A model generated the notes under the pieces. It was not told where the DNA came from, searched no databases, and was given only the letters and a program-made list of their open reading frames with translations. From Bacteroidota bacterium (GTDB taxonomy: Bacteria > Bacteroidota > Bacteroidia > UKL13-3): a stretch of DNA of 41,239 nucleotides. Of this stretch, positions 24,207 through 34,300 are shown piece by piece. The DNA lies in the NCBI GenBank assembly GCA_947456185.1, contig CANGPW010000016.1, positions 1 through 41,239 on the forward strand, in the 5' to 3' direction. Every line of letters begins with the position of its first letter. The first letter of the stretch is position 1. The position numbers and the translations under genes are program-made.

Positions 24207-25856
24207 ATGATTGACAATTCATTAATAAATGAAGAAACACTTCGTGCTATATTTAATAATGCGGTAGATGGAATGATAGTTATAAATAATAGAGGTATTA
24301 TTCAAACAATAAATAATTCTGTAACTAACATGTTTCAGTTTTCTAACGATGAAATGATAGGCAATAACATTAGTATGTTAATGCCTGAACCAGATCACTC
24401 AAAACATGATGGTTATTTAAAAAAGCATAACGAAACAGGTGAAAAAAAAATAATTGGAATTGGAAGGGAGGTAATTGGTAAGAGAAAAGATGGTACCACT
24501 TTCCCATTTTTTTTAAGTATTTGCGATGTTGAAACGGAAAACGGTGATAAGCTTTTTGCTGGAGTTATACATGATATAAGTGTTTTGAAAAAAGCACAAA
24601 AAGACATAGAAGATTATAGTAAGATCCTAGAAAAAAATAATTTAGATTTAGAAAAACATGTAAAAAATAGAACGGCTCAATTAAGTATTGCAAATTTAGA
24701 ATTGGAGAGCTCTAACGCATTATTAGCAAATCAAATAGTTGAAACGAATAAAGCAAATGTTGAATTATTAAAGTCTCAACAAATGCTTACCATCATTTCC
24801 CAAAATTATCCAAATGGGATTATAAGTGTTTTCAATAAAAACCTTGTTTGTGAGTTTATTGAAGGACTTGAATTGAATACACTTAATTTGAAAAAAGAAG
24901 ATTTTTTAGGTAAAACAATAGCTGAAACTTTTGATAAAGAAATAAGTGAAATACACACACATCATTTTAACAAAACAGTTAATGGTGAAAATACCATGTA
25001 TGAATTAGTTATAAATAACAATAATTATTTGTTTTATACAACTCCAATTAAGGATGATTATGATTCAATTGACAGAATTGTAGTAGTTTGTTTAAATATT
25101 AGTTTGGTAAAAGAGGCGGAAGAAAAAACCAGACATGCATTAGATAAAGCCAATGAATTAAGTGAATTGAAATCTAGGTTTATTTCTATGGCGTCTCATG
25201 AATTTAGAACGCCCTTAAGTACTATACTTTCATCGCTTAATTTAATGGTAAAATATAAAGAACTAAATGAACATGAAAAATTTGCGTCACATGGTGTTAA
25301 AATTAAAACTTCAATTATTAATTTAACTGAAATTTTAGAATATTTTTTATCAGTAGAAAAACTAGATTCAGGACATTTTAAAATTGAACCGACTACATTC
25401 GATTTGGTTGATTTTATTAATACAAACATAGATGAAGTTGTAAACGATTTAAAAGATAAACAAAGAATAGTATTACAGCTTTCTCTAAAAAAAATTATGA
25501 TTAATCATGATAAAAAGATAATCAGAACTATTTGGCAAAACTTAATTACTAACGCAATAAAGTATTCTCCAGAAAACGGTGAAATTATTGTTCATTTACA
25601 AGCAAATGATGATAAATTCATTTTAAGTGTAATTGATAATGGAATTGGTATTCCTCTAAATGAACAAAAACACTTATTTGAAAGATTTTACAGAGCAAAT
25701 AATGCTGCTAATATTCAAGGAACGGGTATTGGTTTAAATATTATAAAAAAATACATTGAACTTCTAGGTGGTAATATTACATTTACCAGCAAACTAAATG
25801 AAGGAACAACTTTTACAATTAACCTCCCATTGGTTTTAAATCCAATATCAAATTAA
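24207..25856 (+). CDS. FixL-like haem-PAS sensor histidine kinase
   Basis: A 549-residue soluble kinase with no membrane segment. PAS domain 1 (about residues 10-125) contains MPEPDHSKHDGYLKKH and KKIIGIGREVIGKRKDGTTF, which align without gaps to the FixL haem domain. His67 falls on the haem-ligating His200 of Bradyrhizobium FixL, Arg87 on the distal Arg220, and Ile82 on Ile215. A coiled coil (about 125-190) and a second, weaker PAS-like region (about 193-305) follow. The HisKA box is ASHEFRTPLS (phospho-acceptor His331). The ATPase domain has the N box (NLITNA, Asn449), DNGIGIP (477-483) and GTGIGLN (505-511). It probably senses O2, NO or CO and phosphorylates the receiver protein encoded seven bases downstream. 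The gas-sensing role is inferred from conserved haem residues. Confidence 0.88.
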   Translation: MIDNSLINEETLRAIFNNAVDGMIVINNRGIIQTINNSVTNMFQFSNDEMIGNNISMLMPEPDHSKHDGYLKKHNETGEKKIIGIGREVIGKRKDGTTFPFFLSICDVETENGDKLFAGVIHDISVLKKAQKDIEDYSKILEKNNLDLEKHVKNRTAQLSIANLELESSNALLANQIVETNKANVELLKSQQMLTIISQNYPNGIISVFNKNLVCEFIEGLELNTLNLKKEDFLGKTIAETFDKEISEIHTHHFNKTVNGENTMYELVINNNNYLFYTTPIKDDYDSIDRIVVVCLNISLVKEAEEKTRHALDKANELSELKSRFISMASHEFRTPLSTILSSLNLMVKYKELNEHEKFASHGVKIKTSIINLTEILEYFLSVEKLDSGHFKIEPTTFDLVDFINTNIDEVVNDLKDKQRIVLQLSLKKIMINHDKKIIRTIWQNLITNAIKYSPENGEIIVHLQANDDKFILSVIDNGIGIPLNEQKHLFERFYRANNAANIQGTGIGLNIIKKYIELLGGNITFTSKLNEGTTFTINLPLVLNPISN

Positions 25857-25863
25857 TTCAAAA

Positions 25864-26922
25864 ATGAAGAAAATATTAGTAATTGAAGATAACAAAGATG
25901 TACGTGATAATATTGCCGAAATACTTGAACTTTCAGGTTATAAAGTAGAACAAGCAATAAATGGAAAAGAGGGTGCTACTAAAGCTAAATATTTACTTCC
26001 AGATTTAATTATTTGCGATATCATGATGCCGGAATTAGATGGTTATGGTGTTTTAAATTTGTTATCTTCAGAAAGTATTACTTCATCTATTCCTTTTATA
26101 TTTTTAACTGCAAAGGCGGAATTAAATGACATGCGAAAAGGCATGAACATGGGCGCTGACGATTATATTACCAAACCTTTTGAAGATGCTGAATTATTAA
26201 AAGCAATAGAAGTTAGATTAGGTAAGGTTAGTGCTATTAAATCTGATTTCCATAAATCAATTGAAGGCATAGAATCATTCATTGAAACTGCAATGACTTT
26301 GGAAGATTTAGACAAAATATCGAAAGACAGAAAAAGAATTTTGTTTAAAAAGAAACAACCTATTTATAGCATTGACAATGTGCCAAGAGGAATATATTTT
26401 ATAGAAAAAGGCTCTGTAAAAACATACAAAACGAGTTTAAACGACAAAGATTATATTTCAAAAATTTATAATGCAGGTGAATTTTTTGGATATATTAATT
26501 TGTTAGAAAATGCAAATTACTCCGACAATGCTGAAGCTTTAGAAGAAACTGTTACTTATTTTATTCCTAAAGACGATTTTTATGAACTGATTTCTAAAAA
26601 CAGATTAGTGGCTAATTCATTTATAAAAATGCTTGCCGGAAGTGTAGTAGAACACGAAAACAGAATGATGAAATTGGCTTATAATTCTGTTAGAAAACGC
26701 ATTGCAGAAAGCTTAATTATGCTAGATAAAACTTATAACACCAAAAACGAAGAACATTTTGTTATCAATGTAAATAGACAAGATTTGGCAAGTTTAGTAG
26801 GAACAGCTGCAGAAACTGTCATTAGAACTTTATCGGATTTTAAAGAAGAAAAATTAATTGAAGTAAAAGGCAGTGCAATTACCATTTTAGAAAAAAACAA
26901 ACTTTTGAACATGAGAAATTAG
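25864..26922 (+). CDS. Response regulator: receiver domain fused to CRP/FNR-type cNMP-binding and HTH domains
   Basis: A 352-residue transcription factor. Residues 1-120 are a complete receiver domain: acidic pocket Glu8/Asp9, phospho-acceptor Asp52 in ICDIMMPELDG, Thr82 in LTAKA, and Lys104 in TKPF. Residues about 140-260 are a cyclic-nucleotide-binding-like beta-roll (RGIYFIEKGSVKTYKT, GEFFGYINLLEN). Residues about 268-345 are a Crp-type winged helix (RQDLASLVGTAAETVIRTLS, then DFKEEKLIEVKG). The cAMP pocket motif of Crp (RSATV-like) is not evident, and there is no FNR-type N-terminal cysteine cluster, so control probably comes from phosphorylation rather than ligand or an Fe-S cluster. It is encoded seven bases after the kinase and is its likely partner. 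It combines what FixJ and FixK do separately in rhizobia. Confidence 0.9.
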   Translation: MKKILVIEDNKDVRDNIAEILELSGYKVEQAINGKEGATKAKYLLPDLIICDIMMPELDGYGVLNLLSSESITSSIPFIFLTAKAELNDMRKGMNMGADDYITKPFEDAELLKAIEVRLGKVSAIKSDFHKSIEGIESFIETAMTLEDLDKISKDRKRILFKKKQPIYSIDNVPRGIYFIEKGSVKTYKTSLNDKDYISKIYNAGEFFGYINLLENANYSDNAEALEETVTYFIPKDDFYELISKNRLVANSFIKMLAGSVVEHENRMMKLAYNSVRKRIAESLIMLDKTYNTKNEEHFVINVNRQDLASLVGTAAETVIRTLSDFKEEKLIEVKGSAITILEKNKLLNMRN

Positions 26923-26975
26923 TTGTTTTGAAAATACTTTAATATAGTTCAATGTATATCATATATTGAAAAGTA

Positions 26976-27042
26976 GTCATTACGAAAGAAGTGAAGCAAT
27001 CTTAAACTTAATATGAGATTGCTTCACTTTATTTGCAATGAC
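26976..27042. repeat. REP-like inverted repeat, 27-bp arms
   Basis: The left arm 26976-27002 and right arm 27016-27042 are inverted copies matching at 23 of 27 positions, ending in GTCATT at the outside and AGATTGCTTCACTT near the centre, around a 13-base loop. It lies between the response regulator and the helicase gene. The arms share GCAATCT and CGCAATGAC-like parts with the element at 37252. It could also help to end transcription, although no T-run follows directly. Confidence 0.75.
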
Positions 27043-27156
27043 ATTTATATTTTTTGGGCATTTAATACTGAAGAATTTCCTCTAAAATCAATGGTCTATC
27101 ATCCATCGACTAAATACTTTTAAAAATAATAAATTAGGTTAATGGCTTAATTGGCT

Positions 27157-27164
27157 TACTTTTG
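27157..27164 (+). promoter_or_regulatory. Candidate -7 box for the DEAD-box helicase gene
   Basis: TACTTTTG matches TAnnTTTG exactly, 47 bases before the helicase ATG. The -33 element is imperfect: TTA instead of TTG, 20 bases upstream. Motif evidence only. Confidence 0.45.
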
Positions 27165-27211
27165 TACGCTTTTATTCTGAAATAAAAGCACCTATAACAA
27201 ATAATTAATTA

Positions 27212-28471
27212 ATGAAATTTACTGAATTGCAGTTAATAGAGCCTATTTTAAAGGCATTAACTGACGAGGGTTATACAACCCCAACACCTATCCAACAACA
27301 AGCCATTCCGATAGTATTAAACAAAATAGATTTATTGGGCTGTGCCCAAACAGGAACAGGAAAAACAGCAGCTTTTGCTATTCCAATGTTGCAAAATTTA
27401 TACAAAACTAAAAGTAACGAAAAAGGATTTAAAAAAATAAAAGCTTTGGTTCTTACACCAACGCGTGAGCTTGCCATTCAAATAGATGAAAGTTTTAAAG
27501 CTTACGGTCGCTATACCGGAATTACAAGTACTGTAGTTTTTGGTGGAGTAGGACAAAAGCCTCAAACCGATGCTTTGCGCAGAGGAATTGACATTTTAAT
27601 TGCTACACCTGGCCGTTTATTGGATTTAATGAACCAAGGTTATGTTGATTACAAGAGCTTAGAAGTTTTTGTATTAGATGAAGCCGACAGAATGTTAGAC
27701 ATGGGTTTTGTGAATGATGTGAAAAAAGTAATTGCAAAATTACCTTTCAAACGCCAAACTTTGTTCTTTTCGGCTACCATGCCACCCGAAATTGTGAAGT
27801 TAGCAAACACCATTTTAACTAAACCTGAAAAAGTAGAAGTAACTCCAGTTTCATCTACAGCTGAAACCATTCAACAAGCCATTTATTTTGTAGATAAAAA
27901 CAACAAACGCGATTTGTTGATTGATATTTTAAAAGATAAAAAGATAAAAACTGCTTTAATATTTACTAGAACTAAACATGTGGCCGATAAAGTTTCAAAA
28001 GAATTAGCCAAAGCAGGTATTAAATCGGCTGCCATTCATGGCAATAAATCGCAAAATGCAAGACAAAAAGCATTGAATGATTTTAAAGAAAATACCATCA
28101 GGGCTTTAGTGGCAACTGATATTGCTGCGCGTGGAATTGATATTGACGATTTAACACACGTTATTAATTACGATTTGCCAAATATTCCTGAATCTTATGT
28201 TCATAGAATTGGTAGAACTGGCCGTGCTGGTGCAAATGGAATTGCTTTATCGTTCTGCGATTTTGAAGAAAAAGCATATTTAAAAGACATTCAAAAGTTA
28301 ATCAATATCTCTATTCCAGTAATTGAAGACCATGATTATCCAATGAAAGATTTTGAAGTAAAACCAAAAGAACCACAAAGAGGACGTGGCCCTAGAAATG
28401 ATAAACCTAAAAGTAATACTAGTCAATCAAAACCGAGTAACGGAAGTTCAAAAAGATACGGAAATAGATAA
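27212..28471 (+). CDS. rhlE: DEAD-box ATP-dependent RNA helicase, RhlE-like
   Basis: A 419-residue cytoplasmic helicase that unwinds short RNA duplexes. All the signature motifs are present in order: the Q motif (PTPIQQQAIP), Walker A AQTGTGKT (45-52), PTRELAIQ, TPGRLLD, DEAD (156-159), SAT, the helicase-C motifs RALVATDIAARGIDI and YVHRIGRTGRAG, and a short basic Gly/Ser/Lys tail (about 380-419). The short tail and motif wording suit the RhlE group rather than CsdA/DbpA, but the subgroup call is from memory. RhlE proteins act in ribosome assembly and cold growth. It is a single-gene unit with a candidate promoter and a strong terminator. Confidence 0.92.
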   Translation: MKFTELQLIEPILKALTDEGYTTPTPIQQQAIPIVLNKIDLLGCAQTGTGKTAAFAIPMLQNLYKTKSNEKGFKKIKALVLTPTRELAIQIDESFKAYGRYTGITSTVVFGGVGQKPQTDALRRGIDILIATPGRLLDLMNQGYVDYKSLEVFVLDEADRMLDMGFVNDVKKVIAKLPFKRQTLFFSATMPPEIVKLANTILTKPEKVEVTPVSSTAETIQQAIYFVDKNNKRDLLIDILKDKKIKTALIFTRTKHVADKVSKELAKAGIKSAAIHGNKSQNARQKALNDFKENTIRALVATDIAARGIDIDDLTHVINYDLPNIPESYVHRIGRTGRAGANGIALSFCDFEEKAYLKDIQKLINISIPVIEDHDYPMKDFEVKPKEPQRGRGPRNDKPKSNTSQSKPSNGSSKRYGNR

Positions 28472-28474
28472 ATA

Positions 28475-28514
28475 AAAAATCCTGATTGAAGCAATTCAAT
28501 CAGGATTTTTTTTT
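28475..28514 (+). terminator. Intrinsic terminator after the helicase gene
   Basis: A perfect 16-bp stem (28475-28490 with 28495-28510, core ATCCTGATTGAA) closes a GCAA tetraloop and is followed by more T. It starts four bases after the stop codon. The A-run on the left means it may also work for the leftward sppA gene, although that stop lies more than 50 bases away. Confidence 0.93.
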
Positions 28515-28566
28515 ATAAAAGCCTGACGCATTGCCATGCTTTGGCTTTTTAATCGGCTAACTTTGT

Positions 28567-30330
28567 TTACTGCACGTTTAAATCAAAACTCATACGGGCT
28601 TGAACACCTCGGTAATGCATTATTTTTTCAAAATCGGTGTATAATTGAAACTGTTCAGCTGTTAAACTTCTTTTGGTTAAAAACATACTTGCTTGTCCCG
28701 ACATGTCTGAAATTAAAGTTTCAATAGGATCCTTCATTTCAGGGAAATTTATAATTCTACAATCAGTAATTTTAGCTTTAGTTTTAGCTATTGCTATTGC
28801 TTTGTCTAATCCACCAAATTCATCTACCAAACCTATTTCTTTAGCATCAATGGCAGCCCAAACTCTTCCTTGTGCAATGCTATCTACCTGTTCTTTTTTA
28901 AGTTTTCTGCCTTCGGCAACTTTGGTAATAAAATCATCATAAATTCTATCAACTCCTTTTTGAATAATGGCTCTTTCGGCTGTAGTTAAAGGTCTGTCTA
29001 TAGAACCTAAGTCGGCATATTCGCCAAATTTTACCGTTTCTACATTTATTCCTAACTTATTATTTAATAATTCTTTGGCATTAATCATTAAACCAAATAC
29101 ACCTATAGAACCTGTTATGGTATTTGGTTCCGCTACTATCACATCGGCCGGAGCAGCTATGTAATAACCGCCACTTGCAGCTACACTTCCCATGCTTACT
29201 ATTACTGGTTTTGCCTTTTTGGCTAACACTACTTCGCGCCAAATTACATCACTTGCCATGGCGCTACCGCCCGGTGAATTAATGCGTAAAACGATTGCTT
29301 TATATTTATCGTCTAATCTTACTTTTTTTATTGCCTTGGCAATGGTTTCACTGCCCATATTGTCATCACCACTTTCGCCACTTACTATTTCACCATCACA
29401 ATAAATAATTGCTATTTTATCTTCACTTGTACTCACATTTATATTTGGAGTATTGCTGTATTTTTCTAAAGTTACAAAGTTCAAATTCTCATCACTACCT
29501 ATTAGTTTTTTTAACTCAGTTTCTATTTCATCATCGTACTTTAAACCATCGGCCATTCCTAATTTTACTGCGTCTTCTGGGTGTTGAATTAATAGTTGAT
29601 CAATGATATTTTCTACTTCACTTATTTGTTTTTTTCGTGCGGTAGCAATACCATTTACCATGGTATGGTACAAACTTCCTAAATAAGAACTGATTTGTTC
29701 TCTGTTGTCATCACTCATTTTGTCAGCTATTAAAGGCTCTCCAGCCGATTTGAATTTTCCATGACGAATCAATTCAGGATTAACACCTATTTTTTCGAAC
29801 ATATTTTTCAAATACATTACATCGCTTGATAATCCATTTAATACCAATTCTCCTGCTGGATTTAAATAAACTTTATCGGCTACTGAACATAAATAATAAG
29901 ATTTTTGATCGGCCAGTTCTCCATAAGCTATGACAAACTTTTTCGATTTTTTAAAGACAATTAGTTCATTTCTAATTTCTTCTAATGCAGCAAAACTGTT
30001 CATGTTGATACCTAGTTCTAGGTAAATTCCTTTGATATTATCATCAGCTGCAGCTTTTTTTATATTTTTTAAAATATCGTCTAAACCTGCATCATTTTTG
30101 CTTTCAAACGTTTGAAAATTAAAGTTTTTAAACGAATTATTGCTGGTTCTTTCAGGAATAGCATAGTTTAAGTTAAGTTTTAAAATGGAATTGGTTTCAA
30201 CATTTACTTCTTGTTTTTTGCCTTTTGAAGCCAAACCTGCAATTGCACCTACCAACACAAAAATGAGTATTACTCCGCTAATTACAAAGCCTAACATGCT
30301 AGCAAACATGAATTTGAAAAATTGTTTCAT
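28567..30330 (-). CDS. sppA: Signal peptide peptidase SppA, 67-kDa type
   Basis: A 587-residue membrane-anchored serine protease (family S49) that degrades signal peptides left in the inner membrane. An N-terminal membrane helix spans about residues 10-33. The two tandem ClpP-like domains of the long form are present. The general base Lys194 lies in GKFKSAGEPL in the first, and the nucleophile Ser386 in VAASGGYYIAAPADVIVAEP in the second, followed by TITGSIGVFG. These correspond to Lys209 and Ser409 of E. coli SppA. Length also matches the long type (about 590-620). It is transcribed leftwards alone, with a 139-base gap upstream to the lipoprotein gene. Confidence 0.95.
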   Translation of the reverse strand: MKQFFKFMFASMLGFVISGVILIFVLVGAIAGLASKGKKQEVNVETNSILKLNLNYAIPERTSNNSFKNFNFQTFESKNDAGLDDILKNIKKAAADDNIKGIYLELGINMNSFAALEEIRNELIVFKKSKKFVIAYGELADQKSYYLCSVADKVYLNPAGELVLNGLSSDVMYLKNMFEKIGVNPELIRHGKFKSAGEPLIADKMSDDNREQISSYLGSLYHTMVNGIATARKKQISEVENIIDQLLIQHPEDAVKLGMADGLKYDDEIETELKKLIGSDENLNFVTLEKYSNTPNINVSTSEDKIAIIYCDGEIVSGESGDDNMGSETIAKAIKKVRLDDKYKAIVLRINSPGGSAMASDVIWREVVLAKKAKPVIVSMGSVAASGGYYIAAPADVIVAEPNTITGSIGVFGLMINAKELLNNKLGINVETVKFGEYADLGSIDRPLTTAERAIIQKGVDRIYDDFITKVAEGRKLKKEQVDSIAQGRVWAAIDAKEIGLVDEFGGLDKAIAIAKTKAKITDCRIINFPEMKDPIETLISDMSGQASMFLTKRSLTAEQFQLYTDFEKIMHYRGVQARMSFDLNVQ

Positions 30331-30469
30331 AAGTAGATTGATTGTTTTAAATTATTAGGCAATATATTTATAAAATATACTTCAGCCTAACTATTTATTC
30401 AAACGAATTTGCCAAAAGATAAATGGTATTTAATTAGGATAGTCATAAATAACAAATTGAATTTAGCAA

Positions 30470-30982
30470 TTATTTTGCACTTCTAATTAAATACTTCACC
30501 ATGCTTTTACTTCTTCTCAAATCACGTTTTTGAATATTGAAAAAATATAAATCGTCTTGATTTTCCCATACTTTCCATTTCAAATCCTTTTTGGTTTGAA
30601 TTAAAGTACATTCCAATAAAAGCGCTTGTACATCTTTATTAAAATATGGAATTAGCGATGTTCTTTCACCACCAATATGCGCTAATCCACTTACTGAATA
30701 CGATTCAACTTTTAGTTTTAAATTGAACTGAAAAGAAACATTTTTCTCAGTTACTTTGTATCCTTTTTTAATTAATTGCTTTTGGCAGGTAGCCAATATT
30801 ACTTTTTGAAAATCACGGGAAATTGCTTTAGGACTTTCATTAATAATTGAAATGTTTACCGGAATATCGTTTTTAGAATTTGACCAAACAAAAGATCTGT
30901 ACCAATATCGCCTATGACAACTACTTAAAAATAGGAGATTCAGGAATGTAATGATAAGCAATAGTTTAACTTTAAATTTCAT
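30470..30982 (-). CDS. Putative lipoprotein of unknown function
   Basis: A 170-residue protein with a lipoprotein signal (hydrophobic residues 4-20, lipobox FLSSC, Cys22). The mature part begins with the aromatic-basic stretch HRRYWYRSFVW and then has a predicted alpha/beta domain (INESPKAISRDFQKVILATC, FQFNLKLKVESYSVSG). The pattern of a helix followed by beta-strands recalls small periplasmic lipoproteins with a DUF4136-like fold, but I do not recognise the family. It lies 18 bases after the NTF2-like gene, at the end of a possible three-gene leftward unit with the large PKD gene. Confidence 0.7.
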   Translation of the reverse strand: MKFKVKLLLIITFLNLLFLSSCHRRYWYRSFVWSNSKNDIPVNISIINESPKAISRDFQKVILATCQKQLIKKGYKVTEKNVSFQFNLKLKVESYSVSGLAHIGGERTSLIPYFNKDVQALLLECTLIQTKKDLKWKVWENQDDLYFFNIQKRDLRRSKSMVKYLIRSAK

Positions 30983-31000
30983 TTTAAGTAACTTAACTAT

Positions 31001-31354
31001 TTACCCATGATATACCCTAGATGCTATTATTTTCCCGTTTTCTATTTCCAAAACTTCAGCCACTAACATGTCATCTTCATTTGGAACTTGCCTTATATAT
31101 TCCATAAAAACTCTTTGGTTATTTGCTGTTAAACTAGTTACTGCATAATGCAAATTTGGCAACCTTAAAAAAGCATCTTCCCACCAAGTTCTGAGTGCAT
31201 TTTTTCCAATAATTAGTCCGTTTGTTTCTGGCAATCTTATTTTTAGTTTTGGGCTAAAATGTTTGGCATTTTCATGGTATAAATTCAATAAATTTTCTAA
31301 ATGGTGCTGGTTAAATGCTTCAAACCATTTAAGTGCAATTTCCTCGTTTGTCAT
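31001..31354 (-). CDS. SnoaL/NTF2-like domain protein
   Basis: A 117-residue cytoplasmic protein with the NTF2-like cone fold. The start is typical (NEEIALKWFEAFNQHHLENL, then LNLYHENAKHFSP), followed by GKNALRTWWEDAFLRLPNLH and the closing strand pair VAEVLEIENGKIIASRVYHG. SnoaL-like proteins are isomerases, hydrolases or ligand-binding proteins, and substrate cannot be read from sequence. It lies nine bases after the stop of the PKD/T9SS gene, so it may be co-transcribed despite no evident functional link. Confidence 0.85.
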   Translation of the reverse strand: MTNEEIALKWFEAFNQHHLENLLNLYHENAKHFSPKLKIRLPETNGLIIGKNALRTWWEDAFLRLPNLHYAVTSLTANNQRVFMEYIRQVPNEDDMLVAEVLEIENGKIIASRVYHG

Positions 31355-31363
31355 TTTAAAACA

Positions 31364-34300
31364 CTACTCGTTAATTAAAGTGATGGTGCCATGTAAAGTT
31401 TTTTCGCTATCGTTTAAATCAAATTTATATTTAAAAGTATAATAATAAACCCCAGCTGAGTTTGGCAATCCATCATTATCGGTTTTACCATTCCAGTTAA
31501 TTCCATCATTTCCTTTTCCATCGGCATTTCCTTCAAAAACCTTATTCCCCCAACGGTTATAAATTTTTATTTCATAAAATGTCTCCCCTAAAATATCAAT
31601 ATCAAATGCATCATTTATTCCGTCACCATTAGGAGTAAAGACATTTGGAACTTGAATTAAGCGTGAAACTGGAATAATAATCTTACATGTTGTGTCGTAA
31701 CAATCAGCTGAATTTTTTACTGCTAAACATACTTTAAAACTATCGTTTAAACTTTTGTAATCGTGGGTTGGATTCTGGCTATTTGAAACATTGTTTGAAC
31801 CCGAACTAGGTTGACCAAAATTCCAATAATAATTGGTAGCATTTGTTGATTTATTTACAAATGAATACAAGGGAGTATTGGCCGCATTGATATCAAAATC
31901 CGCCTTTACATTTCTAACATAAATAGCGTGAATAGCAGTATCAATACAGGTAATATTTACTTTTGGTGTTGGAATTAATTTAACAAAATAATTCCCTGAA
32001 TCTTTAAAACTATAATTAAATACAGTGTCGGTTCTAGGTTTTATTCCTGAACTAAATCCAGTACTTGTTTGCCATAAAAACTGACTATACAATGTATCGG
32101 CTCTTGCTTTTAATGAAAATATTTCATTAGGGCAAACACTATCTGGACCAATTAAATTTACTATTGGTTTATCCAAAACGGTAACATATACCGGTCGAGA
32201 ATTTGGATTCAAAGTATCAGGATAAACTGATGTACAATAAATTGTTTGTCCAGTTATTTCATTAACTAAAGAATCAGTGCCTAATAATAAAAGTCGGTAC
32301 CTGCCTGATTTTACTAATGTAAAATTGGTAGCTGTATCTTTATCAGTAGATAAAATAAAATTAATTGGGCCATTTACTGTCCATTGCCAGCTTTGCAATT
32401 GAACTCCAGTGGTATTCTTCAATTTTAATTTTACTGGACTACACCCTAAAGTATCACCACTTGCAAAAGTGTAATATGGTTTAGGTCCTTTAATAGTTAA
32501 CGGCAACAAAACACTGTCGGTACAACTATTTTGTGTAATAACTACAAGTTTTACTATAAAAGACCCATTACTTGTAAAATCATGAAGCGGATTTTTATTT
32601 AAACTTTCAGTTTTTAAATCGCCAAAATTCCAACGCCAATTTACTATGCTATCGTATTTTGAAAAACCAGTTAAAATAGAAGAGTCTAAAATTTTAGAAT
32701 TGTCTAAAAAAGGAATAATTTTAGGAGCACAAATTAAATTTCCACTTATGGGGCCTATACCCGCTTTAACATCTACAACCTTTATTTCATTTTTAACGGT
32801 TAAAGTGTCTCTGCATCCTAAACTATCTTGAACAGCTATTTTTATTGTGTAATTACCATAATTTTTATATTTATATTTTGGTAATGAACCAGTTTTTGTA
32901 TAGGCATTGGTATCGCCAAAATTCCATGATATTTTTTCAAAGTTTGCACGGCTATTCAACCGCCAATAACCGGTATACCTAGAATAATAATCAATGCTAT
33001 CTATAAATGTCACTGAATCATTTAAACAAATAATGGGTTTTTTAAAATTTACGCCAGCATAAAAGCCTAAATATAATGTGGTATCATATGATTGAGAACA
33101 ACCTTTTCTATTGGTTAAAGTCACTTTTAGGTTTTTTATTCCCATTGTATTAAATACATAGGACTTTTGATGAATCACTTTTTCGGTAGTAGAGAAATTT
33201 TGAATACTATCAACACCATTAAAACTAATTCTTACTGTAGTTAAACTATCTTGTATTGAATCTAATAAACTAATGGTAACTTTATAAGGGGCGCACTTGC
33301 CTTCTATTTTTGTAGTAAATTGGGGTTTTATTTTTATTAATTGAAGCATATTATGATACCACGCAGTATCATAGCAAATGCCGTTTTTTATAATTAATCC
33401 AACGGTTACCCAGCCATTAGAATCGGCAGTATTTGAATACCTATAACGATAAAAATTTTCTTTAGGATTCACCGAATCCCAATTGTTTTTATTCGCAGCG
33501 GAATCTACATTAATCCATATTTTTTCTCGCCCACAGTCTGGTAAAGTTTCTTCAAATTGAAACATAAAATTACTTGTGAAACAATTCAAAGGGGGTTGAC
33601 CTTTTCCGGGCGGAATGGTGTAATAATATAAACCTTTTCTTGCTGGCAAATTAGGTTTTGCGTTCGGCTGACCTATTACTACAAGTGTTGAATCACTGTC
33701 ACTACAGTCCCTTATTGGATCCGAAATGATGAGCCTAACTGTATAACATTTTGTAACAGTTGAATCATATTTGTGATTAACCCTAATACTATCTTTACTG
33801 TATCTGCAATTCCTTCCTACATTTATTCCGTTTTTAGTATCTGTTGTACAAGGAGGTGCAAAACTATCATCAAAATCCCAAAGCCAGTTAGTAACATTTT
33901 TATAAAAACATGAAAGTTCTGGAGGAGGTGTTCTAAAATATACCGTATCTTTTGCGCTGCATTGCGCTGAATTAATGGCCTTAACTGTATCGTTTGTTAA
34001 AATGGTATTAGGTCCATAAACATCAATAAACGTATCAATTCGAACTTTACAATTACCCAAAATAGCATTAACTGTTACTTTATATTGACCACAACTAAAA
34101 TTTCTATTTGGTTGCTGAAAATATGTATCGTATATTGAAGTATCAAAAAAATTATTTTGAGAGTCATAAATTCCCCAATAAATTTTTGCACCAGCAGAAC
34201 CAGGAATCGAAAAACTATAGTTTTGTTTACTAAAACATTTACTAACGCTGTTTATGGTTATTATACTATCTAATTTTACATTTTGAGCGCCATTATATAA

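Noticed and set aside
28673-29606. Four plus-strand frames across sppA
   Set aside because: All are antisense shadows of SppA, whose catalytic motifs are complete.
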